Origin: Anaerolineae bacterium
GTDB taxonomy: Bacteria; Chloroflexota; Anaerolineae; Promineifilales; Promineifilaceae
DNA length: 64,000 nucleotides
NCBI GenBank assembly: GCA_028277515.1
Contig: JANQGC010000219.1
Span: 47,393 to 111,392 of the forward strand
Direction of reading: 5' to 3'
The notes beneath the pieces were generated by a model, which was not told the DNA's origin, searched no databases, and was given only the letters and a program-made list of their open reading frames with translations. Both the position numbers and the translations under genes were made by a program. The stretch's first letter is position 1. The number at the start of each line of letters is the position of its first letter. This document shows positions 56,671-64,000 of this stretch, piece by piece.

Positions 56671-57225
56671 ATGTCAATAAAAGCAGATAGTTGGATTCGC
56701 AAAATGGCCCAGGAAAAAGGCATGATTGAGCCATTTGTCGACGGTCAGGTTCGAGAAGGGGTCATCTCCTACGGTCTCTCTTCTTATGGATATGACATTA
56801 GGGTTAGCAATGAGTTTAAGATTTTCACTAATGTCCATTCAGCGATTGTCGACCCCAAGGGTTTCAATCCCCAATCTTTTGTGGATTACCATGGCGATAT
56901 TTGCGTCATACCCCCCAACTCATTCGTCCTTGCTCAAACCGTAGAATATTTTCGCATCCCACGCAACGTTTTAACAGTTTGCGTTGGCAAAAGCACCTAC
57001 GCGCGCTGCGGCTTAATTGTCAATGTCACCCCCTTTGAGCCAGAATGGGAGGGATTTGTCACCTTAGAGATCAGTAACACAACACCTCTTCCTGCCCGTG
57101 TCTACGCCAACGAAGGAATCGCCCAGGTCCTCTTCTTTGAATCCGACCAGGTTTGTGAAATATCCTACGCCGATCGGAAAGGAAAGTACCAGAAACAGCA
57201 GGAGATAATGCTGCCCAGAATTTAA
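56671..57225 (+). CDS. dcd: dCTP deaminase
   Basis: 184 residues. Trimeric dUTPase/dCTP deaminase fold with [48 protein letters not shown] (contains the active-site S, R and E) and [11 protein letters not shown]. It supplies dUTP for thymidylate synthesis. The usual length and motifs are present. Confidence 0.95.
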   Translation: MSIKADSWIRKMAQEKGMIEPFVDGQVREGVISYGLSSYGYDIRVSNEFKIFTNVHSAIVDPKGFNPQSFVDYHGDICVIPPNSFVLAQTVEYFRIPRNVLTVCVGKSTYARCGLIVNVTPFEPEWEGFVTLEISNTTPLPARVYANEGIAQVLFFESDQVCEISYADRKGKYQKQQEIMLPRI

Positions 57226-57297
57226 TTATGGGTGTGTTTCATTTGAGTAGGTCTGTTACGCGATCAGCGTGCCCTTTGGGTATTAGCAAATCGCGCC

Positions 57298-57318
57298 GGC
57301 CGATTTGTTAAATCGGCC
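57298..57318 (+). other. Hairpin after dcd
   Basis: GGCCGATTT (57298-57306) and AAATCGGCC (57310-57318) form a perfect nine-bp stem with a three-base loop. T residues begin only about a dozen bases later, so it is at best a weak terminator; it may instead stabilise the argS-dcd message. Confidence 0.45.
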
Positions 57319-57374
57319 ACCATTAAAGTTCTTTTTTACCAATTTGTTTATCAGCCCATTGAGCAGGAGACCGC

Positions 57375-58292
57375 ATGATGAAACAATTGTCGAAGGAAGC
57401 ATTCCAAAGGGCCAAATCATTCATTAAATCAAGTGCCAGACCCCTGGAAGAAGCGCTATTTGCATATCACATAAATGGCGCGTCACCAGATTGGGCATTT
57501 CGCGAACTGGCTAATTTTCAAAATGAAGATGAAGGATTTGGACATGGCCTGGAACCGGATCTACAGGTGCCCGATTCATCAGTTTTAGCGACAACAGTTG
57601 CCCTACAACATTTACGGGAACTAGAAGCTGGCAGCGAACACAAGCTCGTTCAGGGGGCAATCAACTTTCTTTTGGCTCGCTATGACCCGGACGTGAAAGC
57701 ATGGCCATTTATTCCCGCCAACAGTGACAGTGCGCCGCACGCTCCTTGGTGGAATTATACGCCGGACGTTTCCCAGTTTCTCGCCAACCCAAGGCCAGAG
57801 ATTGTGGGCTATCTGCTCGATTATGCCGATCTTGTTCCTGGAAACTTAGGGGAATCGCTGCTGGCGGAGATTATATCACACCTGGAAGGTCAGAAGGGCG
57901 AGGTAGAAATGCATGAATTGCTTTGTTACCTGCGCTTGTTAAATTCAAAATCACTGCCGGCAGATACCTATAAACATCTTTTTAATCTCCTTGAGCCAAT
58001 CGTTGGGAAGACAGTAGCCAGGGACGCAAAAGCCTGGGATCAATATGGGCTTAAGCCACTGACTGTCGCCCCCTATCCCTCAGCACCGTTTGCCGATCAT
58101 TTATCTCAGGCGATTGAAGATAACCTGGATTATGAAATCGAACGACAATCGGCAGATGGGTCCTGGGTTCCTCCCTGGTCATGGGGAGATAGTTTTCCTG
58201 AAGCATGGCCACATGCCAAACGGGCCTGGCAGGGGGTTTTAATTGTTAATAACCTGCGCATCCTAAAGGCCTTCGGCCGATTATCTGTATAA
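57375..58292 (+). CDS. Terpenoid-cyclase/prenyltransferase-like toroid protein, function unknown
   Basis: 305 residues. Repeated helix-turn patterns with aromatic GFGHGLEPDL, WWNYTPDVS and SADGSWVPPWSWGDSFPEAW suggest an alpha/alpha toroid like squalene cyclases or prenyltransferase beta-repeats. The DxDD or metal-binding motifs of the true enzymes are not seen. The ribosome binding site GCAGGAGA precedes the ATG. Function unknown. Confidence 0.55.
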   Translation: MMKQLSKEAFQRAKSFIKSSARPLEEALFAYHINGASPDWAFRELANFQNEDEGFGHGLEPDLQVPDSSVLATTVALQHLRELEAGSEHKLVQGAINFLLARYDPDVKAWPFIPANSDSAPHAPWWNYTPDVSQFLANPRPEIVGYLLDYADLVPGNLGESLLAEIISHLEGQKGEVEMHELLCYLRLLNSKSLPADTYKHLFNLLEPIVGKTVARDAKAWDQYGLKPLTVAPYPSAPFADHLSQAIEDNLDYEIERQSADGSWVPPWSWGDSFPEAWPHAKRAWQGVLIVNNLRILKAFGRLSV

Positions 58293-58409
58293 TAACGGTT
58301 GAAATTGCTATCAATAAATGATTCGCTAATCTCGCTGCAAGATGCTGCATCACCTGTAACCTCGGCCGTCACCATCGCTAACTCCCTTCAACGATCGGCA
58401 GGAGAGAAA

Positions 58410-59012
58410 TTAAAAGTTTCCAGGATTGCGGGCCTGGCCAGCATGAAAAAAACTTTTCAAGGTAGCCAAATCTTTTTCCTTATCATTGGAGGGATTTAGC
58501 GGCGAACCGAAGCGAATTTCCCGTTTTGAGTAGTCAAAAGTTAAAGGTACGATTGGAACACCAGCTTGGCAAGCGATAAAGTAAAAACCGGTTTTCCACC
58601 GTTCAACTTTTTTACGCGTTCCTTCAGGAGTGATCACCAGAATAAACCTTTCTCGCTTTTCAAATTCTTTGACTGCCTCTCGCACAGAGCCACCTGGTGC
58701 AGAACGATCGATGGGAACAGCACCAACCCAGCGCAGGTATCGGCCAAACGGCTCCCAAAAAAGAGAGCTTTTTGCCATAAATGAAACACGCAGGCCAAGG
58801 GCAAACATCGGGCCCATGCCTACCATAAAATCCATATTGGACGTATGAGGAGCCATGATCATGACAAACTTTGACAGGGGAGGTAATTTACCGGCTGTGC
58901 GCCATCCGGTAAGTGCCATAAATGAACTGCCGAGAAAGTGCGTCAGCCGGTTTCCTCGCTGCGGAATTTCATCGGGAACGGGTATTAAATTTATTCTTTT
59001 CTGCAGGCTCAT
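58410..59012 (-). CDS. PlsC-like 1-acylglycerol-phosphate acyltransferase
   Basis: 200 residues from ATG 59012, which overlaps the polA stop (TGATG); this is translationally coupled. The catalytic HX4D motif is APHTSNMDF. A second block VPIDRSAPGG and the EGTR motif (VITPEGTRKKVERW) are present, as in the acyltransferase family. It would acylate lysophosphatidic acid or a related lipid at the membrane. The family includes broader acyltransferases, so the substrate is tentative. Confidence 0.8.
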   Translation of the reverse strand: MSLQKRINLIPVPDEIPQRGNRLTHFLGSSFMALTGWRTAGKLPPLSKFVMIMAPHTSNMDFMVGMGPMFALGLRVSFMAKSSLFWEPFGRYLRWVGAVPIDRSAPGGSVREAVKEFEKRERFILVITPEGTRKKVERWKTGFYFIACQAGVPIVPLTFDYSKREIRFGSPLNPSNDKEKDLATLKSFFHAGQARNPGNF

Positions 59013-61798
59013 CAACCCTTTAATTCTAACCAATTTTGGCCACTGCTGGCGTCAACTTTTAAAGGAACATCAAGCTGGAAGGCATTAGACATGATATTAA
59101 CCACTAAGGGTTTAATCTGTTCCAATTCTTCCTCCGGCAGTTCCAAAACCAATTCATCATGCACTTGCAGCACCATTCTGGCCCGGAAATTGGCCAGGGC
59201 TTCATGAAGCTGCAACATGGCAATTTTGATAATGTCGGCCGCCGTTCCCTGAACAGGGTGGTTAACCGCTTCGCGCTCGGCGCGGTTCATGGCCAGCCGG
59301 TTGCTGCCACTGGCCGGCATCTTGAAAATCGGGAAGTAGCGCCGCCGGCCGAGCAAGGTTTCTACATATCCCTGTTCCCTGGCCATCTCTTTTGTCCCCT
59401 CCAGGTAGCGGCGTATGCCTGGAAAGCGGTCAAAATATTCATTGATATAACTTTCCGCTTCCCCTAGAGTTAAGTCAGAATCACGGGCCAAACGATAAGC
59501 GCCCATACCATAAATCAAACCAAAATTAACGGCTTTAGCGAATCGGCGTTGTTCAAAAGTGACCTGATCATTTTCGATGCTATACACCGCGGCGGCCGTT
59601 GTCCGGTGAATGTCCTGGTCTTCATGAAATGCATTCAACAGCGCCGCATCCTGGCTGATGTGAGCCAGGATGCGCAGTTCAACCTGGGAATAATCAGCAG
59701 CCAGGAACACCCATTCTTCATCCGTAATAAATCCGCGTCTGATCCGCTGGCCGTCAATCGTACGAATCGGAATGTTCTGTAAATTGGGGTTACTGCTAGC
59801 AATCCGTCCGGTCACAGCCCCCGTTTGATTAAAACTGGTGTGGATGCGCCCGGTTTCAGGGTTTACTAATTGCGGTAAGGCATCAATGTAAGTGCTCTTT
59901 AACTTTCCCAATTCACGAAACTCGACAATGGCAGAAATAATTCCCGTTTCATCCACCTTTCTCAAATCATCAAGCACATTCGCCGCCGTAGAAAAATGGC
60001 CACTTTTCGTTTTCTTCAATCCTTCATGGGGCAAATTCAGTCGCTTAAAAAGCACATCGCTCAACTGCTGGGTAGAATTAACGTTAAATGTCGTTCCGGC
60101 AATGTCATAAATCTTCGACTCCAGAGTGTTTAGGCGTTCCTCAAATTCCGAAGAAATATCTTTGAAGTAATCCTTATCTAACTTAACCCCGACTTGTTCC
60201 ATACTTGAAAGAACTTCCACAAGAGGCATTTCCAATTTCAGGATCTTTTCTAACCTTTTCTGCTTAATTTCCTCTTCTAGCTGGGGAACCAGGCGCAAGG
60301 TGAGATCGGCATCGGCCGCCCCATAGGGTGTCGCTTGATCGACCGGTACTTCGGCAAAGGTTTTTTGATTTTTCCCCGTCCCGATGAGTTTGGTAATGGG
60401 CGTCATTTCGATCCCCAACCGGTGGCGCACCAGATCTTTCAACCCCTTATGCTTACTGGCCGGGTTGGCCAAAAATTCAGCGATCATCGTGTCAAATGTG
60501 ATCGGTGACACATGCAGTCCATGGATATCCAGAATCGTATAATCAAACTTCGCATTATGAGCGACCTTGGGAATGGCCGGATTGGTCATCGCCGGTTTGA
60601 TGGCCTGCAATACGGTGTCTAAAGAAAGCTGGCCTTCAGCAAGTGTCGCTTCATTGGCAAAAAGTGACATTTGCCCGCTCTTGGATTGCCTTTCCCCTGC
60701 AAGATGGCCGGTGGGAATATAATAGCCAACGGGTGGTTCCACGGCCAGGCAAATACCCACGATCTCGGCCGTCATTTTATCCAGACCTGTCGTTTCCACA
60801 TCGAAACTGATCATGTCTGCATTATTCAGCTTTTCAACCAATTCATCTAGCTGGGTGCGCGTGTTAACCAGCACCGCCTCAGTCAGCGGCTGCTGCTCAA
60901 CACCCTCCAATTGGAGATCGTCACCCAGGATTTCTAATAATTGGCGGGTCAATGAGCGGAATTCCAGATCGCGGAAAATATCTAAAACCACCGATTTATC
61001 GAAATCTTGCGCTTTGCAGGCCTCTAAATCCAGGGTGATTGGCGCATCGGTGACGATCTTAGCCAATTGATAGCTCAGATATGCATTCTCTTTGCCCTCA
61101 GCTACCTTTTTGCCCATAGCCCCCTTGATATGGTCAACATTGGCATAGATTTCATCCAGGGAACCATATTGTTGCAGCAGCCGCGTGGCCGTTTTCTGGC
61201 CTACGCCTTTAACCCCAGGGATATTATCGCTGTTGTCACCCACCAACGCCTTCCAATCCACAACCTGTCCAGGGGATACGCCAAAATAATTGACGACATC
61301 CGAAATGTCATACACTTGATGAGATTGGCTGCCACGGCTAGGAGGTAGTTCCACAGCCGTATTGTCATCCACTAACTGCAACAAATCTCGGTCACCGGTG
61401 ATAATATGCGCCTGCACATCTTGCGCCCTGGCCTGCCGGGCAATAGTGCCCAGCACGTCATCCGCCTCATATCCCTCTAGCTCCAGAATAGGAATATTGA
61501 AAGCATTCACCACTTCTTTTATACGCTCGATTTGCACCCTTAATTCATCCGGCATTTTTTCGCGGGTGCCCTTATATTCCTCGAACATGTCATCCCTGAA
61601 GGTTCGGCCCAGGTCAAAACTGACAGCAAAATATTCCGGCGGGCGATCAACCAGCAGCCGTTCAATAATCGTGCGGGCGAAGCCATAAGTCGCATTGGTC
61701 GGTTCGCCATCCCTGGTTGTGAATGCTTCTAAAGGTAGTGCATAAAACATTCGGTAGGCAAGTGCGTGTCCGTCAATTAAAACAAGTTTGGGTTTCAT
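59012..61798 (-). CDS. polA: DNA polymerase I
   Basis: 928 residues from ATG 61798 (GAGGA upstream; the TTG at 61828 is rejected). The N-terminal 5'-3' exonuclease domain has KLVLIDGHALAYRMFYALP and EGYEADDVLGTIA. The 3'-5' exonuclease domain keeps the proofreading residues (SFDVETTGL, AHNAKFDYTIL, AADADLTLRL). The polymerase motifs are AADYSQVELRILAHIS (A), RRFAKAVNFGLIYGMG (B) and LQVHDELVLE (C). It is a complete three-domain Pol I for Okazaki fragment processing and repair. Confidence 0.97.
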   Translation of the reverse strand: MKPKLVLIDGHALAYRMFYALPLEAFTTRDGEPTNATYGFARTIIERLLVDRPPEYFAVSFDLGRTFRDDMFEEYKGTREKMPDELRVQIERIKEVVNAFNIPILELEGYEADDVLGTIARQARAQDVQAHIITGDRDLLQLVDDNTAVELPPSRGSQSHQVYDISDVVNYFGVSPGQVVDWKALVGDNSDNIPGVKGVGQKTATRLLQQYGSLDEIYANVDHIKGAMGKKVAEGKENAYLSYQLAKIVTDAPITLDLEACKAQDFDKSVVLDIFRDLEFRSLTRQLLEILGDDLQLEGVEQQPLTEAVLVNTRTQLDELVEKLNNADMISFDVETTGLDKMTAEIVGICLAVEPPVGYYIPTGHLAGERQSKSGQMSLFANEATLAEGQLSLDTVLQAIKPAMTNPAIPKVAHNAKFDYTILDIHGLHVSPITFDTMIAEFLANPASKHKGLKDLVRHRLGIEMTPITKLIGTGKNQKTFAEVPVDQATPYGAADADLTLRLVPQLEEEIKQKRLEKILKLEMPLVEVLSSMEQVGVKLDKDYFKDISSEFEERLNTLESKIYDIAGTTFNVNSTQQLSDVLFKRLNLPHEGLKKTKSGHFSTAANVLDDLRKVDETGIISAIVEFRELGKLKSTYIDALPQLVNPETGRIHTSFNQTGAVTGRIASSNPNLQNIPIRTIDGQRIRRGFITDEEWVFLAADYSQVELRILAHISQDAALLNAFHEDQDIHRTTAAAVYSIENDQVTFEQRRFAKAVNFGLIYGMGAYRLARDSDLTLGEAESYINEYFDRFPGIRRYLEGTKEMAREQGYVETLLGRRRYFPIFKMPASGSNRLAMNRAEREAVNHPVQGTAADIIKIAMLQLHEALANFRARMVLQVHDELVLELPEEELEQIKPLVVNIMSNAFQLDVPLKVDASSGQNWLELKG

Positions 61799-61862
61799 AG
61801 ATGAGTCCTCAGCAAGATTGCGATTCAACTAATTATAGCGGAGAATAGCCATCCTGGTTACC

Positions 61863-62777
61863 ATGAATCTGAAACTCTCTTCAAATTTTCGGCAAACAAT
61901 CACCACCGCATTTGGCAATGAAGGTAAGTCGTGGCTAGACAGTTTACCCGAACTCATCGCCAGATGTGAGCGGCGGTGGTCATTAACTGTTTGCCCACCC
62001 TTCCAAGACCTTTCCTATAACTTTGTAGCTCCTGCCTCATATGACAATGGACGGGATGTTGTCCTCAAGCTCGGTGTTCCCCGCCAAGAGTTATTAACTG
62101 AGGCGGAAGCCCTACGACACTACGATGGCCGAGGCAGTGTACGGTTATTAGGAGATGTGCCAGGTGAGGGTATTCTTTTATTGGAACGTCTTCGCCCTGG
62201 TAAAATGCTGGCTGATCTGTGGCCTGATGAGGACGAAAAAGCGACACGTATTGCCGGTGAGGTCATGCGCCGGCTCTGGCGGCCAAAACCTGACAACCAC
62301 TCCTTGATCACCTTTCAGCATTGGTTTAAGGGCTTCGGCCGTCTTCGCAGGCAATTTAATGGTGGCAGCGGACCTTTTCCTTCATCACTGGTTGATAAGG
62401 CCGAAAAGCTTTATGCCGAACTGCAAGATTCCATGAGCAGCCCGCTGATCCTACATGGTGATTTACACCACTTTAATATCCTATCAGCGGAGAGAGAACC
62501 CTGGCTGGCCATTGACCCTAAGGGTGTGGTTGGTGAGGCGGAATATGAAATCGGTGCGCTGCTGCGTAACCCTGTAGGAGACATGTATCAATATCCCCAG
62601 ATACTAAAGCGGCGCATTGCGATCTTAACTGAAATGTTAAACTTAGATGGCCAACGGGTTATTGGATGGGCGATAGCCCAGGCAGTATTATCAGCATGGT
62701 GGAGCTATGAAGATCATGGATATGGCTGGAAAACGGGCATTGCCCTGGCAGAGACCCTCAATCGTTTCCATCAGTAA
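61863..62777 (+). CDS. APH(6)/hydroxyurea-type phosphotransferase
   Basis: 304 residues of the kinase-like fold with ILHGDLHHFNILSA (catalytic loop with Asp and Asn) and AIDPKGVVGEAEYEIGALLRNP (metal-binding block). These are signatures of the streptomycin 6-phosphotransferase/hydroxyurea kinase family. Chromosomal members often act on unknown small molecules, so resistance cannot be assumed. The gene is divergent from polA by 64 bases. Confidence 0.8.
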   Translation: MNLKLSSNFRQTITTAFGNEGKSWLDSLPELIARCERRWSLTVCPPFQDLSYNFVAPASYDNGRDVVLKLGVPRQELLTEAEALRHYDGRGSVRLLGDVPGEGILLLERLRPGKMLADLWPDEDEKATRIAGEVMRRLWRPKPDNHSLITFQHWFKGFGRLRRQFNGGSGPFPSSLVDKAEKLYAELQDSMSSPLILHGDLHHFNILSAEREPWLAIDPKGVVGEAEYEIGALLRNPVGDMYQYPQILKRRIAILTEMLNLDGQRVIGWAIAQAVLSAWWSYEDHGYGWKTGIALAETLNRFHQ

Positions 62778-62798
62778 CAGTAAGCATTGTGCTATCTA

Positions 62799-62859
62799 AA
62801 ATTTGACAACTTTTATTGAATATTTAGCCCACATATCACAGTGACAAGTTGTCAAATTT
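62799..62859. repeat. TTTGACAACTTTT hairpin element, copy C
   Basis: Arms AAATTTGACAACTTTT (62799-62814) and ACAAGTTGTCAAATTT (62844-62859) with one mismatch and a 29-base loop. Left flank GCTATCTA and right flank CTGTGCAAAT match copy A. It lies between the phosphotransferase and the GNAT gene, about 36 kb from the other copies. Confidence 0.85.
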
Positions 62860-62946
62860 CTGTGCAAATCATTTTGTAATAGTATAAGTGATGTGAATAT
62901 TAATCCATTAAGAATGAAAGTGACCTGGTTGAAATAAGGCATAAAT

Positions 62947-63735
62947 ATGAAAGAAAGCGTGAATCAATTCAAAATCATCACCCGGCGCGAACAACCCCGC
63001 CTTGGAGATACTTTTCGCCTACAAAAGGAACGGATCTGGCCGGAGTTTATGTTTCATGATCTATATTCAGCCAAATATTGGCCATACACTTACGAAGTCT
63101 TTGATGATTTCCAGCTTTATTTACTGAATGAACAAGAAGAGCCGGTCGCTGTCGCGCAGACTATGCCCCTCGTTTGGGATGGATCGATGGCTGATTTACC
63201 CATTGGCTGGGCAGACTCACTTGTGCGTTGTGCAACGGATTATGAGGCCGGGCGCAAGCCCAATACTCTCGCAGCATTGGAGATTGCCATCCAACCAGAG
63301 TACCGCGGTCAAGGTGTAAGTTATCGCATGATTCAAGAAGTTCGCGAGTTAGCCGAAAGCAAGGACCTTCAGGCGGTGATTGTTGCTGTACGGCCGTCAT
63401 TCAAAATGAAATACCCCATCACCCCCATGGAGAATTATGTACGCTGGCAGCGTGAGGATGGCGCACCGTTTGATCCCTGGTTGCGGGCGCATTGGCGCAG
63501 CGGGGGTGAAATTTTGAAAACGGCCGATCCCTCAATGGTCGTTGAGGCTTCGGTGCAAGATTGGGAAGATTGGACTGGCCTAAAATTTCCGGAAAGCGGC
63601 GAGTACATCATTCCAGACGGACTCGTCCCCATAAAAATCGACCGTACAATGAATATCGGCCGCTACATAGAACCCAATGTCTGGGTGCATCACCCGATCA
63701 CAACCGATCGAATTAGCCCGCTAGAGTCGAAATAG
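62947..63735 (+). CDS. GNAT-fold acetyltransferase
   Basis: 262 residues with a GNAT core: IAIQPEYRGQGVSYRMIQEV holds the acetyl-CoA binding R/Q-x-x-G-x-G/A pattern, followed by AVIVAVRPSFK. The C-terminal part (PNVWVHHP) is specific to a subgroup I cannot name. The substrate is unknown. It is preceded by repeat copy C. Confidence 0.7.
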   Translation: MKESVNQFKIITRREQPRLGDTFRLQKERIWPEFMFHDLYSAKYWPYTYEVFDDFQLYLLNEQEEPVAVAQTMPLVWDGSMADLPIGWADSLVRCATDYEAGRKPNTLAALEIAIQPEYRGQGVSYRMIQEVRELAESKDLQAVIVAVRPSFKMKYPITPMENYVRWQREDGAPFDPWLRAHWRSGGEILKTADPSMVVEASVQDWEDWTGLKFPESGEYIIPDGLVPIKIDRTMNIGRYIEPNVWVHHPITTDRISPLESK

Positions 63736-63759
63736 CAGAATCGGATAAAACCGTAACCT

Positions 63760-64000
63760 CTATTTCCAGGATGTGGTAGCATCCAGGGATTCTTTATCTT
63801 GATCGCTAATGCTGACTTCCGCCCCCTTGATGGTATCACGTAACTGTGATAAGGAGTTAGCGCCAATAATAGCCGAGGAGACGGCCGGATTGGCCAAAAC
63901 CCAGGCAATTGCTGTTTGAGCAATCGTTGCCCCTTTCTCCTGGCCGATTCTCTCCAATTCATCGACCGCCGCGAATCCGGTATCATTCATGTACTGATTC
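63760..64000 (-). CDS. Aldo/keto reductase, C-terminal part (5' end outside window)
   Basis: Frame open to the window end. The visible sequence contains the C-terminal AKR segment AQTAIAWVLANPAVSSAIIGANSLSQL, with NADPH-binding IIGA and S/R residues, and ends in SDQDKESLDA. Members are NADPH-dependent oxidoreductases. The N-terminal catalytic tetrad lies outside the window. It converges on the GNAT gene. Confidence 0.85.
   Translation of the reverse strand, partial: NQYMNDTGFAAVDELERIGQEKGATIAQTAIAWVLANPAVSSAIIGANSLSQLRDTIKGAEVSISDQDKESLDATTSWK

Noticed and set aside
61863..62777. Calling the APH(6)-like gene an antibiotic resistance determinant
   Set aside because: The family is broad, the gene sits among housekeeping genes, and nothing indicates mobility or selection for resistance.

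Overview
The window looks like chromosomal DNA of an uncultured member of the Chloroflexota (Anaerolineae or Caldilineae side). This placement is an inference. It rests on the DnaB/DnaD/DnaC-like replication module, an F1 alpha subunit with an internal insertion, tandem FemAB proteins, a fused transaldolase/phosphoglucose isomerase, many giant GT-C membrane proteins, a secreted protein ending in a proline-leucine-arginine tail, and base composition near one half GC. I see no rRNA, tRNA, CRISPR array, intact insertion sequence or prophage.

Layout. 1-2.9 kb: end of replicative helicase dnaB, a DnaD-like protein and a double-domain DnaC-like loader. 3-7.4 kb: a coiled-coil zinc-ribbon protein (minus strand), then two tandem FemAB-family transferases and a family 1 glycosidase. 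7.4-9.7 kb: yebC-ruvC-ruvA, a strong terminator, then a small NTF2-fold protein. 9.7-10.5 kb: two decayed PIN-domain genes. 10.5-17.6 kb: a small DsrE-like protein, endonuclease III, glycogen debranching enzyme, tal-pgi fusion and rpiA (sugar-phosphate metabolism). 17.6-21.5 kb: a GT-C membrane protein and a three-domain FKBP lipoprotein. 21.5-26.5 kb: a signalling set of multi-GAF histidine kinase, CheY-like receiver and GAF-PP2C phosphatase. 27.3-41.2 kb: a tight minus-strand operon of five very large GT-C/DUF2142/YfhO-like membrane proteins sharing a repeated C-terminal beta module. 41.2-47.1 kb: the F1 part of ATP synthase (atpA-G-D-C) with mreB directly behind. 47.3-53.4 kb: a large secreted protein, another GT-C protein and the redox repressor rex. 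53.7-64 kb: a GT4 glycosyltransferase, argS, dcd, a terpenoid-cyclase-like protein, a PlsC-like acyltransferase overlapping polA, an APH(6)-like kinase, a GNAT protein and the end of an aldo/keto reductase.

The most coherent regulatory signal is a Rex-type operator (TTGTGA-N6-TCACAA) just downstream of a plausible atpA promoter. A second site with the same spacing lies upstream of rex itself, which suggests an NADH/NAD-controlled ATP synthase circuit contained in this window. The window also carries several families of small palindromic repeats: a three-copy TTTGACAACTTTT hairpin element, two copies of an AAGTGACAGYCACTT element, a GTAG...CTAC cloverleaf inside the linker of a fused gene, and a TGTCAT-ended element. 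The hexamer CGGCCG is also strikingly frequent, like a highly iterated palindrome. Several genes have a TATAAT box only 8-9 bases before the start codon, which points to leaderless mRNAs.
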